Shown: positions 32,697 to 41,269, counted from the stretch's first letter. The stretch is DNA of 41,511 bases from Limnohabitans sp. (GCA_018882835.1 VERE01000027.1:1-41511), one strand, 5' to 3'. Numbers and translations are program-made. Notes: generated from the sequence alone by a model not told the origin.

Positions 32697-33650
32697 TCAG
32701 AGCATGCGGGCCGTCTGGTACTGGGCTTGTGTCTGGGCTACCAGTTCGGCCACCGTGCCAATCTGGGTGACGCCCGAGACACTGTGGCCAGCAGACCAGA
32801 TGTCCTTCCAGCGTTTGAATGGGCTGTGGGTGCTGTTGATGTCGATGTCGCGTGCCACATCCACCGACTGCGCTTGAGGCAGGTTGTCTGGATCTAGCCC
32901 GGCCTTCACGATGGACGGCCTGAGCATATTGGCTTGCAAGCCAGTGAATGCCCGCGTCAGCACGATGTCATCAGCATTGCAGTCCACCAGCATCTTCTGG
33001 TAAGCCGGCGAGGCCATGCTTTCCTGGGTGGCGATGAAGCGCGTGCCCATGTAGGCCAAGTCGCAGCCCAGAACCTCGGCAGCTCGCAATGCTGCCCCGT
33101 CGGAAATGCCGCCACCCAGAACGAGGGGACCCTGGTAAAACGCACGCACGGCGCGCACAAAGGCGAAGGGGTTCAGCCAACCCGTCTGCCCCCCCGCACC
33201 GGCTGTCAGCAGGATCAGCCCATCAACTCCCTCGGCTACAGCGCGCTCGGCATGGCGCAAGCTGGCTACGTCGGCCCACACTTGCACACCCGCATCATGA
33301 AGAGTGGGCAGCACAGACTTTGGATTTCCCACGCTGGTGATGACCACAGCCGGATGGTGGCGGCACAGAACGCGCAAATCTTCCCCCAGTCGCTGGTTGG
33401 AAGGATGAACCACCAGGTTCGGGCAGATGGGCGCTGTGCCCTGACCGCTAGTCTGCTCATGGTTAGAGAGGCGTATGCCCATTTCGATGAGCCAGGCATC
33501 TAATTCTTCGCTGCTACGACAGTTTGCTGTTGGAAAGGAGCCTGCCACCCCGGATGTGCAAGCAGCGACCACAAGGTCAACGCCTGAAACAAGGAACATG
33601 GGCGCTGCTACGAGGGGAAGACGCAAATTACTGAACCGACTAGGAAGCAT
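32697..33650 (-). CDS. Nitronate monooxygenase / 2-nitropropane dioxygenase-like flavoprotein
   Basis: FMN-binding TIM-barrel protein of 317 aa: LRLPLVAAPMFLVSG at the N-terminus, LVVHPSNQRLGEDL, VWADVASLRHAERAVAEGVDGLIL, GAGGQTGWLNPFAFV, LVLGGGISDGAALRAAEVLGCDLAYMGTRF. This is the NMO/FabK-like family. I chose ATG 33650, which directly precedes the conserved start; the open frame to 33707 is shadow sequence in the duplicated MBL fragment. It is transcribed towards the end of the catabolic operon. Such genes often accompany acyl-CoA catabolic clusters as oxidoreductases, but the reaction here is unknown. Confidence 0.85.
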   Translation of the reverse strand: MLPSRFSNLRLPLVAAPMFLVSGVDLVVAACTSGVAGSFPTANCRSSEELDAWLIEMGIRLSNHEQTSGQGTAPICPNLVVHPSNQRLGEDLRVLCRHHPAVVITSVGNPKSVLPTLHDAGVQVWADVASLRHAERAVAEGVDGLILLTAGAGGQTGWLNPFAFVRAVRAFYQGPLVLGGGISDGAALRAAEVLGCDLAYMGTRFIATQESMASPAYQKMLVDCNADDIVLTRAFTGLQANMLRPSIVKAGLDPDNLPQAQSVDVARDIDINSTHSPFKRWKDIWSAGHSVSGVTQIGTVAELVAQTQAQYQTARML

Positions 33651-33691
33651 TCGTTCAACCTCTGGCGATGAGCTGTTGAGATAATGACACG

Positions 33692-34055
33692 TCTGGCCAT
33701 CATCCATCCAGATCTGCGGTTCTGGTTCTCAGGAGATCTCGGTTACTCGCCCGACACCCGAGACATCGGCGAACGCATGGGTGGATTTGATTTGGCTGCC
33801 ATTGCCATCGGCGCCTATGAGCCGCGCTGGTTCATGAAGGACTCGCACTTGAACCCTCAGGAAGCCTTGCAGGTCATGCGGGACGTCAAGGCCAAGCGTG
33901 CGGTCGGTATTCACTGGGGGACCTTCGAGGGCATCAGCGACGAGCCGATTGACCAGGCGCCCAAGGATCTTGAAGTCGCGAAATCAACTTCTTCGGTGCC
34001 GATGGACTTCTTTGTTCTGAAGCATGGTCAGACTTGGTTCAAGACACCACAGTGA
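33692..34055 (+). pseudogene. Truncated duplicate of the MBL-fold gene (C-terminal third)
   Basis: About 350 bp (33692-34042) repeat the 3' part of the full-length MBL gene (about 36803-37151) almost exactly: IIHPDLRFWFSGDLGYSPDT, IGAYEPRWFM and DFFVLKHGQTW occur in both. The zinc-binding HxHxDH motif and the lipoprotein signal are absent, so it is a non-functional fragment. An ATG at 33684 opens the frame by chance. It ends next to the 79-bp repeat at 34071. Confidence 0.88.
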
Positions 34056-34489
34056 TGGCTCGCCGGTGCAGTTCGAATCCCCGAACCCACCAAAAATAGG
34101 GGGTCTGAAAGCTGAGCGAGTTAGTTAAACAATCTCTTCTGCCCCGCCATGCAAAGTTTCTTCAAATCTTCAATCTTTCAAACGCTGCCGGCAAGCTGTT
34201 GATCTGATTGACTTTTTCGCAGTCAGCTCCTGACCAGAGCTTGAAGAAAGTCCTGTCATACCGGGGCTTCAGCGCGATTGAGACGCTGTATTGCTCAGAA
34301 CCACCTGACTGAGCGAGTTCGAAAAAATCCAACTAGAACAATGAGTTACGCGATTCTTGCGTAACCCCTACTGCCGTAATGCCGCAAAAAAGTCAGGAGC
34401 TTTTTCGGAAATCAAGGTTTCATGCGGGTAGCGAGCGGTGGGGATTCGAACTGTCCGCAAACAGGTGCTTGGCTGCGCCCAAAAGCGTC
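34056..34489. other. 434-bp non-coding region with 79-bp repeat and small hairpin
   Basis: It contains the first 79-bp direct repeat (34071-34149). There is an isolated hairpin GTTACGC-GATTCTT-GCGTAAC (34345-34365) with no T-tract. An inverted piece resembling the repeat's T-arm-like part lies at about 34441-34455 (GGGGATTCGAACTG). No credible gene is present. Confidence 0.55.
34071..34149. repeat. 79-bp direct repeat, copy 1 (att-like, tRNA 3'-end-like start)
   Basis: Begins GTTCGAATCCCCGAACCCACCA, which looks like a tRNA T-arm and CCA end but is two bases short of a normal tRNA 3' half. It continues to TTCTGCCCCGCCA. It matches 41183-41261 in 74 of 79 positions. Confidence 0.82.
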
Positions 34490-35053
34490 TTATCGACCTC
34501 TCATGACAAGCAACACAGCTTGCTGAAGCTGAGCATTCACCGCTTTGACTTGAGCAGCCGGCATGCCTTGCAGCATCAACTGCACCGCCACATTGGAGGC
34601 TGCAACCACTGTTTGCGCAGCCTGTTGAGGCGGGATACGCAGTGGCTTGAATTGGTGCAACCTCTCAAGTCGACCCAGCGCAATGGCTTCAGCCCCCATG
34701 CGCAGGCGCGCGCTGATGGCGGGTGATTGCTGCAGTGCGCCGATGAGCGCCAAGTGCTTGCGCGCAAAGTCGATCCACTGATCCCAGCCCTTGAGCAAGT
34801 CTGCTTCCGGATCGCTGGTTTCAGGCTGCCTTTTCTTGCCTTGGAAGAACGACAGCATCTTGCGCTCTGCGACGGCGAGCATCAGTCCTTCCTTGTCGCC
34901 AAAGTGGTGGTACAGCGTGGGCGCAGTGACGCCGGCCAGTTCGCAAAGCTTTCGGGTGGTGGGGAACTCGCCCGGGTTGTCATCCATCCACGCGATGGCC
35001 AGCGACAGGATTCGCTCGGCGGTTTCAGATAAGCCTGAACTTTGTGTGGTCAT
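34490..35053 (-). CDS. TetR-family transcriptional repressor
   Basis: Regulator of 187 aa. The N-terminal HTH reads RILSLAIAWMDDNPGEFPTTRKLCELAGVTAPTLYHHFGDKEGLMLAVAERKM, the standard TetR pattern. The rest is a helical ligand-binding domain. It is divergent from the extended SDR gene, and the 55-bp space between them carries two palindromes that are probable operators. It is thus expected to repress both itself and the SDR/MBL pair until an inducer binds. Confidence 0.92.
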   Translation of the reverse strand: MTTQSSGLSETAERILSLAIAWMDDNPGEFPTTRKLCELAGVTAPTLYHHFGDKEGLMLAVAERKMLSFFQGKKRQPETSDPEADLLKGWDQWIDFARKHLALIGALQQSPAISARLRMGAEAIALGRLERLHQFKPLRIPPQQAAQTVVAASNVAVQLMLQGMPAAQVKAVNAQLQQAVLLVMRGR

Positions 35054-35064
35054 GAGGTCGTCAT

Positions 35065-35096
35065 TATAGCGTTGCTATACTTATAGCGATGCTATA
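35065..35096. promoter_or_regulatory. Two tandem TetR operator palindromes
   Basis: TATAGC-GTT-GCTATA (35065-35079) and TATAGC-GAT-GCTATA (35082-35096) are perfect 6-bp inverted repeats with 3-bp centres, 17 bp centre to centre. They fill the TetR/SDR intergenic gap, so they very likely bind the TetR dimer. The TATACT within the spacer could be part of a -10 element. Confidence 0.85.
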
Positions 35097-35108
35097 TAGG
35101 AGCGGCAC

Positions 35109-36071
35109 ATGAAAGTCTTTGTCACAGGTGGCAGTGGGTTTGTGGGTGGACACACCATCAGGCGTTTGGTGGCAGACGAACACACCGTGGTTGCACCTGC
35201 CAGGAGAGAAGCGGCTTGTGACAAATTGCGCGCGCTTGGGGCGTCATCGTTCGCGATCGACTATGCGGATCCCGTTGCACTGGAACAAGCCATGGCAGGG
35301 TGTGATGCGGTGGTTCATATCGCTGCGCATCTGAAGATGTGGGGACCCTGGGCGGATTTCGAAGCCAGCAATGTGACCTTGACCGACCAGGTGATGACGG
35401 CGGCGAAGGCCTGCGGTGTCCAACGATTTGTGCATGTCAGTGCCGCATCGGTGGTCATGCAAGAGGCGATGCCGGTCACCCATGCAGATGAATCTGCGCC
35501 ATTGACCGCGCTGCGCCATCTCCCTTACTCGGCAACCAAAGCCATTGCGGAGACGCATGTGCTGGCGGCGCATTCGGACACCCTGAAGACGGTGGTTCTG
35601 CGACCACCCTTGATCTGGGGCTCGGGTGACACGGTCGACGGCGATCTTGGAGATCAGGTGCGAAAAGGTCAGTTTGCCTGGATCGATCGGGGCGACTACC
35701 CATACGCCACCTGCCATGTGCAGAACCTGAGCCACGCCATCGCGCTGGCCTTGTGGTCAGAGGTGACCGGTGCGTTCTTCTTGACGGATGGCGAGGACAT
35801 CACGCTGCGTGACTTTTTGACCCAACGCCTGCTTGTGAGTGGACTGCAGGCACCGCGCATGTCAGTGCCCGCCAAGGCGGCTTGGTGGTTGGGTGGCGCG
35901 ATGGAGAAGCTGTGGGCGACCGGTTGGATGCCCGGCGATCCGCCCCTCACGCGCGAACTGGTCCGGTTGATTGGTTATCCGTTCTCTTTGGACATCAGCA
36001 GGGCCAAGTCGGTGCTGGGCTATTCGCCAGAGGTCACTATCGCGCAGGGGATGGCGCTGTGCCAAAAATGA
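35109..36071 (+). CDS. Extended SDR, NAD(P)-dependent epimerase/dehydratase or 3-beta-HSD-like
   Basis: Protein of 320 aa. It has the nucleotide-binding TGGSGFVGG (6-14), a VSAAS strand (catalytic Ser ~111/114), and Tyr140-x3-Lys144 (PYSATK). The C-terminal part resembles 3-beta-hydroxysteroid dehydrogenase/isomerase and NAD-dependent epimerase relatives (VVLRPPLIWGSGD; SRAKSVLGYSPEVTIAQGM). Controlled by the adjacent TetR. The stop overlaps the MBL lipoprotein start by 4 bp. Substrate unknown. Confidence 0.87.
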   Translation: MKVFVTGGSGFVGGHTIRRLVADEHTVVAPARREAACDKLRALGASSFAIDYADPVALEQAMAGCDAVVHIAAHLKMWGPWADFEASNVTLTDQVMTAAKACGVQRFVHVSAASVVMQEAMPVTHADESAPLTALRHLPYSATKAIAETHVLAAHSDTLKTVVLRPPLIWGSGDTVDGDLGDQVRKGQFAWIDRGDYPYATCHVQNLSHAIALALWSEVTGAFFLTDGEDITLRDFLTQRLLVSGLQAPRMSVPAKAAWWLGGAMEKLWATGWMPGDPPLTRELVRLIGYPFSLDISRAKSVLGYSPEVTIAQGMALCQK

Positions 36072-37168
36072 TGCGACGAGTGATCTGGATCGGCGGGGCT
36101 GTGGTGTGTAGCCTCCTCGTGGCTTGTGCCAGTTTGACCCCGCGAATCAACCCCGACTATGACGCCAGCAAGCCACACCACCGACCGGACGGCTTTGTCA
36201 ATCGCTATGCCGAGCGGTCCGACAAGCCGGGCTTGTGGCGCTGGCAATGGGAGCGCCTGCGCGATGGTCTGCCCAAACCACCTTCAGCACCCGTTCTGGG
36301 GGTACCACCTGACCTGGCCTTGATCCACGGCGACAACCCGCAGCCCAAAGTCACCTGGGTGGGGCATGCCACCTTGCTGGTACAGGTCGATGGTGTGAAC
36401 CTGCTGACCGATCCCCATTGGGGACGTCGAGCCTCACCTTTAAGCTTCGCAGGTCCCAAACGCCATCAGGACCCGGGTATTCCATATGAAAAACTGCCAG
36501 CCATTCATGCGGTTGTGATCTCCCACAACCATTGGGACCACTTGGATAGGGACACGGTCCAGGCCCTGCTGGATGCACACCCTGGAGTCCGTTTCTACGT
36601 ACCCTTGGGATTGCAGCACTGGTTCAAAAAGGAAATTCGCGGTGTGGTGATAGAGGGTGAGGCGCGCAATGTCATTGCCATGGACTGGGATCAAAAGGTG
36701 AGTCTCAAGGGCAAGACGCAAGTGCTTGACCTGCACTTCCTGGCCGTACAACACTGGAGCGCGAGGTCACTTGGCGACCGGTACGAGACTCTGTGGGGCA
36801 GCTGGGCCATCATCCATCCTGACCTTCGGTTCTGGTTTTCAGGAGATCTCGGCTACTCGCCCGACACCCGAGACATCGGCGAACGCATGGGTGGATTTGA
36901 TTTGGCTGCCATTGCCATCGGCGCCTATGAGCCGCGCTGGTTCATGCAGGACTCGCACTTGAACCCTCAAGAAGCTCTGCAAGTCATGCGGGAAGTCAAG
37001 GCCAAGCATGCGATCGGAATTCACTGGGGAACCTTCGAGGGCATCAGCGACGAGCCGATTGACCAGGCGCCCAAAGACCTTGAAATGGCGAAATCAAACT
37101 CTTCGGTGCCGATGGACTTCTTTGTTCTGAAGCATGGTCAGACGTGGGTTAAGCCATCATCCAAGTAA
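36068..37168 (+). CDS. MBL-fold lipoprotein, NAPE-PLD/UlaG-like hydrolase
   Basis: Metallo-beta-lactamase-fold protein of 366 aa with a lipobox L-V-A-C (Cys20) after a short signal peptide, so it is probably membrane-anchored in the periplasm. The core is NAPE-PLD/RomA-like: VTWVGHATLLVQVDGVNLLTDPHWGRRASP, then H153-N-H155-W-D157-H158 (metal-binding HxHxDH), FSGDLGYSPD, and IGIHWGTF with a further His. The ATG at 36068 overlaps the SDR stop; ATG 36071 is an alternative. Its last third is duplicated at 33692. Confidence 0.88.
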   Translation: MMRRVIWIGGAVVCSLLVACASLTPRINPDYDASKPHHRPDGFVNRYAERSDKPGLWRWQWERLRDGLPKPPSAPVLGVPPDLALIHGDNPQPKVTWVGHATLLVQVDGVNLLTDPHWGRRASPLSFAGPKRHQDPGIPYEKLPAIHAVVISHNHWDHLDRDTVQALLDAHPGVRFYVPLGLQHWFKKEIRGVVIEGEARNVIAMDWDQKVSLKGKTQVLDLHFLAVQHWSARSLGDRYETLWGSWAIIHPDLRFWFSGDLGYSPDTRDIGERMGGFDLAAIAIGAYEPRWFMQDSHLNPQEALQVMREVKAKHAIGIHWGTFEGISDEPIDQAPKDLEMAKSNSSVPMDFFVLKHGQTWVKPSSK

Positions 37169-37207
37169 AGGCTCTCACATTTAAACCGCCACTGATTTCG
37201 AATTGGA

Positions 37208-38164
37208 TCAACGAATCTGAAAAGAGACGCGGTACTTTTCTGGAGGCATGCCTACGCGTTTTCCAAATTCGCGTGTGAAGTGAGCTTGATCAGAGTAACC
37301 GCAAAGAAAGCCGACCTCAGCCAAGGGCAGGCTTGATTCAATCAAGTGCATAGCGGCCATTCGCGCTCTGCAATCACCAACAAGCACTGAAAAACTCATC
37401 TCGCGTTGCTTCAGATCGCGCTGCAAAGTTCTCGGCGAGACATTCAGATAAGCTGCGGCGTCTGTGATCGTGGGTACATCAATCAAACGAGCCAGGATGT
37501 GACTTGTCAATTGTCGCTGCCACTGTGGCCAGTCAGAGCAGGCGTAGAGGTCTTCCGCAGAGCTTTGCTTTAGCGCTGATCCCGAATATGTTGCATAGCT
37601 TCCCCAAGAGAGTCGCCAACTGCGCATCGGATCTAACAGTTGCAACTTCTCTAATTCACTTCCCGGGGATTCGGGAAACAATTTAAGTTCGCCAGTGTGA
37701 ATCTCTAACTTGCGCACGCCATTTGCCTGCAGCAGTGCAGCGATTACGCCAAACACTACCAGTGATTCGTACAAAGTTGGGTATACGCCGTCACAGACTC
37801 CCTGGTGGGCAATCTCTATCCATCGTTCGCCTTGTGCAGCAATACGCAGCCTATGCCTTGAATGGATATAGCGCTCAAGACGTTGCCAACGAGCCACCAA
37901 CTCAATTGGGGCACGAGCGCTCATCATGGCGCGGTGAGTGGGCTCGTTCGCATGATGGTGAACGCCTCGCCCGAGATGCATCAGGCAACCTACTCCGCCA
38001 TGCCGGAGTGCATGCTGTACGACAGCCAGTTTGAGATCCAAGTCCACAGTAGCAGTAGCCTTCCCGGCCCTGGCGGTACTTGATACCAAGGGAGGGAGTC
38101 CTAATTCGCGAAGCCCTTGAGTCAGGACCCGCAACATCGCAGCGCTGGCAAACTCGTCGCTCAT
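37208..38164 (-). CDS. AraC-family transcriptional regulator
   Basis: Regulator of 318 aa with an Arabinose_bd-like N-terminal domain and a C-terminal double HTH (DAAAYLNVSPRTLQRDLKQREMSFSVL; EVGFLCGYSDQAHFTREFGKRVGMPPEKYR). I chose ATG 38164, 4 bp after the stop of the upstream gene; the frame extends to a TTG at 38197. It is the last gene of a five-gene minus-strand operon and converges on the MBL gene. It probably controls this operon or the nearby lipid-type enzymes. Confidence 0.88.
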   Translation of the reverse strand: MSDEFASAAMLRVLTQGLRELGLPPLVSSTARAGKATATVDLDLKLAVVQHALRHGGVGCLMHLGRGVHHHANEPTHRAMMSARAPIELVARWQRLERYIHSRHRLRIAAQGERWIEIAHQGVCDGVYPTLYESLVVFGVIAALLQANGVRKLEIHTGELKLFPESPGSELEKLQLLDPMRSWRLSWGSYATYSGSALKQSSAEDLYACSDWPQWQRQLTSHILARLIDVPTITDAAAYLNVSPRTLQRDLKQREMSFSVLVGDCRARMAAMHLIESSLPLAEVGFLCGYSDQAHFTREFGKRVGMPPEKYRVSFQIR

Positions 38165-38168
38165 GAAT

Positions 38169-38918
38169 TCACTTTGCCAGTGGTCCAAATCGGTCAAGTG
38201 GCCAGTTTTGCGCTTGTCGAGTTACCAAGTAACTGGCGGCTCCTTTGACGTAGCTTGGAGATGCTTTTGGGTCGGGCGTTGTATCAAATTGCCCCTCTTG
38301 TGCCAACAGAGTTGAGCCATCGGCGCTGAATGTGAATCGAGTGGGGCTTAGGAAGAAGCGCATTCCGAAGCTGCCCGGCCTGAGTTCAACTAGACGTTCA
38401 CCCCGAGGTCCATCGGGCAGGCGCACCCACTCAACCGGCGCAACCTTGCGCGCCTTGATGATGGGAGCGCCACATGCAAGTGGATCGCGCCCAAGTGATA
38501 GCCGGTCCCAGTGTGCCTTCACAAATTCGGGGAAAAATTCAGGTAAGCACAATGGCTTTGTCAGTTCTTCGGCCCAAAGAGGCTGTCCTTGTGTGTCCAC
38601 CACAGAAAGTCTTTGACGCTCTAGACGCAGGGTCCCCAATTGCGAAGGATGCCCCGCTGACACTTGCAATACAAACCCTTGATTCAAAGGCTGGATTCTG
38701 CTGCGGTACAAGGTCTCTGAACCCCGGCGAAATTCCCGATCGATGTTTCCCGAGGTGTCAACCTGCTCGGTCAAATTGATCACTACATCCTTGACCATCA
38801 CCCGTGCTGATGCCGTACTGGGACGTGAATTGTCCGTCTGAGCTGAACTAAGCCCAGCGGATAAGAAGATGAAAAGCATCCAAGCCGATCGAATAGAACA
38901 GATCTTCCATGGCATCAT
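38169..38918 (-). CDS. Secreted hypothetical protein
   Basis: Protein of 249 aa with a signal peptide (WMLFIFLSAGLSSAQT). The mature part is beta-rich with no motif I recognise: RVMVKDVVINLTEQVDT, LYRSRIQPLNQGFVLQVSAG, LRPGSFGMRFFLSPTRFTFSADGS. Two cysteines (CLPEF, ACGAP) could form a disulfide. It overlaps the upstream membrane-protein gene by 4 bp. Periplasmic partner of the membrane protein is a reasonable guess. Confidence 0.75.
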   Translation of the reverse strand: MMPWKICSIRSAWMLFIFLSAGLSSAQTDNSRPSTASARVMVKDVVINLTEQVDTSGNIDREFRRGSETLYRSRIQPLNQGFVLQVSAGHPSQLGTLRLERQRLSVVDTQGQPLWAEELTKPLCLPEFFPEFVKAHWDRLSLGRDPLACGAPIIKARKVAPVEWVRLPDGPRGERLVELRPGSFGMRFFLSPTRFTFSADGSTLLAQEGQFDTTPDPKASPSYVKGAASYLVTRQAQNWPLDRFGPLAK

Positions 38919-39574
38919 TTTTCTCCCGTAGTAGTTCTCTGAGTCGAACGGCTATCAACCCATCGATTCAGTGCGGCAAAGCGCTGAACAACACGTCTGA
39001 AATACCGCGCACCGGGCCAGGAGGCTCGACGATGTGAGGGCCAGCGCTTTGGCATATATTGAACGACCAGCGAAATCATCGCGTAGAGCAGCAGCTTGCC
39101 TGCAAGAACAAATGTGGTGATTTCTATCGGCGCAAGGCCGGCCAGTGCGGCAACGGCGATCGAGGTGCGTGGGCTGTCAGGAAAGACCGCTGCCAGCGCC
39201 AAAACAGGTGCACCCCATGTCTGAATCAATGAAACTGCCTGGGTCCATCCGGGGCTCTGGCGGTCGTTTTCAAGCCAGCCGGTCAGAGCGGTTGCTTCAA
39301 CGACGCTCGCGACCAAAGTCGCCAGTAGGCCAGCGCTAATTGCTGCGGAGATTGCGAATGCAGCAACAATGAACAGCACCCTTCTGGGTTGCAGAATCAT
39401 GAGCACAAACGCCATCAACTCAGCTGGCACCATTGGCAAAAACCCATCCAATGTACAAACCGCTGACAACGACCAAATCGCGTAAGGCCGCTGGCCATGG
39501 GTCAACATCCATCTGAAGCTCCAGGCCGCAGAACGCCGCAGCCATCCTTTGGAGGGGGGAGACGCAGAGCTCAC
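38915..39574 (-). CDS. Integral membrane protein, hypothetical
   Basis: Protein of 219 aa with several hydrophobic segments (PMVPAELMAFVLMILQ, VLFIVAAFAISAAISAGLLATLVASVV, GAPVLALAAVFPDSPRTSIAVAALAGLAPIEITTFVLAGKLLLYAMISLVV). The layout, including a Pro at P-x-V-P-A-E, recalls the DedA/YqaA (SNARE-associated) type, but this is a weak resemblance. A basic C-terminal tail is cytoplasmic by the positive-inside rule. GTG start 1 bp after the SDR stop. Confidence 0.75.
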   Translation of the reverse strand: MSSASPPSKGWLRRSAAWSFRWMLTHGQRPYAIWSLSAVCTLDGFLPMVPAELMAFVLMILQPRRVLFIVAAFAISAAISAGLLATLVASVVEATALTGWLENDRQSPGWTQAVSLIQTWGAPVLALAAVFPDSPRTSIAVAALAGLAPIEITTFVLAGKLLLYAMISLVVQYMPKRWPSHRRASWPGARYFRRVVQRFAALNRWVDSRSTQRTTTGEK

Positions 39575-39575
39575 T

Positions 39576-40313
39576 TCAGCGTCCGATCATGATTCGTTCG
39601 CCTAGCGCAGGGCTCAATCGCAGGATGAAGCGCAGCAACGCTGTCGCGCCCACATCAATCTCTGCGCGACCCTTGGCTACGCCAGTGAGAATCTGCGACG
39701 CAGCAGTAGCAGCGCTGATTTTTCCTTTGCCACGACCTCTGGTCATGTCGGTATCAACTAGTGGCGGAAGCGCCTCCTGAATGAGAATACGCCAACCTGC
39801 TTGATTTACCTGTGCGCGCAAGGACTTGGCAAAAGACCGCACTGCAGCCTTGCTTGCGCAATACACCGGGCTGCTGCTCTTGGGAGCCAAAGCCAGTCCG
39901 GAGGTTACAAAGACGATCCGAGCGCTTTTCTCTCGGGAAAGGCGCGGCAGAAGCAATCTTGTGAGCTCTGCAGGTCCAACAAAATTCACCGCCATTTCGC
40001 TCGAAGTATCAAAAGCCACCTCTGCCTGCGGCTTTGTCCAGTCACGCATCTGCTGCACGCCTGCGTTGTGGATGACCAAGCTTATTCCTTGGGCGGGCAA
40101 AGCCTGCATAAACGATTCACGGCTGCTTGAATCTGCCTGGTTTAGCGGGAGCCAGGTCACCTGCGGCAAGCGGTCACGTGCCTCTGCCAAAGAGCTATCC
40201 GTGGTACCGGTTGCCGTCACTTTTGCGCCCCTGGCCAGGAGCTGCGTCACGAGTTCCAGTCCAATCCCCCGGGTTCCGCCCGTCACCAGGGCGTGGGTCT
40301 CATGCCAGTTCAT
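39576..40313 (-). CDS. Short-chain dehydrogenase/reductase (SDR)
   Basis: Classical SDR of 245 aa: TGGTRGIG (11-18), HNAG (82-85, normally NNAG), Ser138, Tyr151 and Lys155 (YCASK). It resembles DltE-type dehydrogenases. ATG 40313 is favoured over 40319 because AAAGGAA sits at a better distance. The gene overlaps the upstream hypothetical by 14 bp. Substrate unknown. Confidence 0.87.
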   Translation of the reverse strand: MNWHETHALVTGGTRGIGLELVTQLLARGAKVTATGTTDSSLAEARDRLPQVTWLPLNQADSSSRESFMQALPAQGISLVIHNAGVQQMRDWTKPQAEVAFDTSSEMAVNFVGPAELTRLLLPRLSREKSARIVFVTSGLALAPKSSSPVYCASKAAVRSFAKSLRAQVNQAGWRILIQEALPPLVDTDMTRGRGKGKISAATAASQILTGVAKGRAEIDVGATALLRFILRLSPALGERIMIGR

Positions 40314-41037
40314 TTCCATATTCCTTTGCGCAAAGCGATCTCAAGTCCCAAGGCGTTTCGAACTCCAGCGTACCGAGGTACTCCTTCCATCGTCCGTTGG
40401 GCCGCAGGTCTCTGGGGTCGAGCAAGCCCTCTTGCCGCAGAAAGACGGGCTGATTGCCCTGGGTGTAGAGACGGGTCGATCCAAAGATAGCCCGCAGTAA
40501 CCAGTTGCGCGGCGTGACCGCGACATGGGCCCCTTGTGTATGGTTGGGAACCCATCTCAAATCCACAGTCGCGGCCCTTTGTACTTTCAGCACGAGATAG
40601 GACGCTGGAATGGCTTGGCCACTCAGCAATCTTTGCCAGTTCTCAGCAATGAACAGCGGTAGAGTAGCCAGCGTCACAAGAGGGTGGGCGATGTCCAGAT
40701 CGCGTTTTCGCACCTCTCCGTTCGTGCGGGTACTGGACAGGCGCGTCATGACCTGAGCGCCGGACGTGTAACTGCTGTCCTCGAAGTCGGCTGCCGCGTA
40801 CTCATTCAGCGTGGTTAGTTCTGTGCTGACATGAACAGAACCGGCATATTTCTGAGCTCGTTCTAATGCGACCGTTTCTGATCCAACGGCTGTCCAAACC
40901 CTTTCCGTATGCCAGGACTTATCGTCAGCATTCACCACCTGGTGCATGACAAAGACGGGACGACGGTTTCGCAGAGCTCTGTCATACGCCAGAGCCTGAA
41001 TCTGCAGGCTAATTTTTGGATTGAAGCTGGGTTTCAT
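40300..41037 (-). CDS. Hypothetical protein, first gene of the minus-strand operon
   Basis: Protein of 245 aa from ATG 41037; the frame is open to a TTG at 41091, but without a better ribosome site. No family recognised. It contains an apparently conserved block RRPVFVMHQVVNADDKSWHTERVWTAVGSE, then a helix-rich middle (LVTLATLPLFIAENWQRLLSG) and a C-terminal LRPNGRWKEYLGTLEFETPWDL. No signal peptide or clear membrane segments. It leads the SDR/membrane/secreted/AraC operon. Confidence 0.65.
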   Translation of the reverse strand: MKPSFNPKISLQIQALAYDRALRNRRPVFVMHQVVNADDKSWHTERVWTAVGSETVALERAQKYAGSVHVSTELTTLNEYAAADFEDSSYTSGAQVMTRLSSTRTNGEVRKRDLDIAHPLVTLATLPLFIAENWQRLLSGQAIPASYLVLKVQRAATVDLRWVPNHTQGAHVAVTPRNWLLRAIFGSTRLYTQGNQPVFLRQEGLLDPRDLRPNGRWKEYLGTLEFETPWDLRSLCAKEYGNELA

Positions 41038-41182
41038 GGGCTCGTATGTGCAAAGCGGCGGAGCGCCTTGATGCGATTGAATTAACCGCAATTTTGCCCA
41101 GTATCGTTTGGGGTGTATTGAACGATCGCGCCAAATTGGCTGGTTAACCTAGGACCTATTTATCGAAAGCGTACCGATTCGA

Positions 41183-41261
41183 GTTCGAATCCCCGACCCC
41201 ACCAAAAAAAGGGGGCCTGAAAACTGAGCGAGTTAGTTAAACAATCGCTTCTGCCCCGCCA
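41183..41261. repeat. 79-bp direct repeat, copy 2 (att-like)
   Basis: Same orientation as 34071-34149, 74 of 79 identical. It starts with the T-arm/CCA-like GTTCGAATCCCCGACCCCACCA. It ends 9 bp before the stop of the MazF-like gene. With copy 1 it brackets a 7.1-kb block holding the TetR, SDR, MBL and five-gene operon. Confidence 0.82.
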
Positions 41262-41269
41262 GAACAACA

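Noticed and set aside
34065..34100. tRNA gene suggested by GTTCGAATCC...CCA
   Set aside because: The T-stem does not pair, the 3' half is two bases short, and no D-arm or anticodon arm lies upstream; the same holds at 41183.
34345..34365. Hairpin GTTACGC...GCGTAAC as terminator
   Set aside because: No T-tract on either side and no gene ending nearby.
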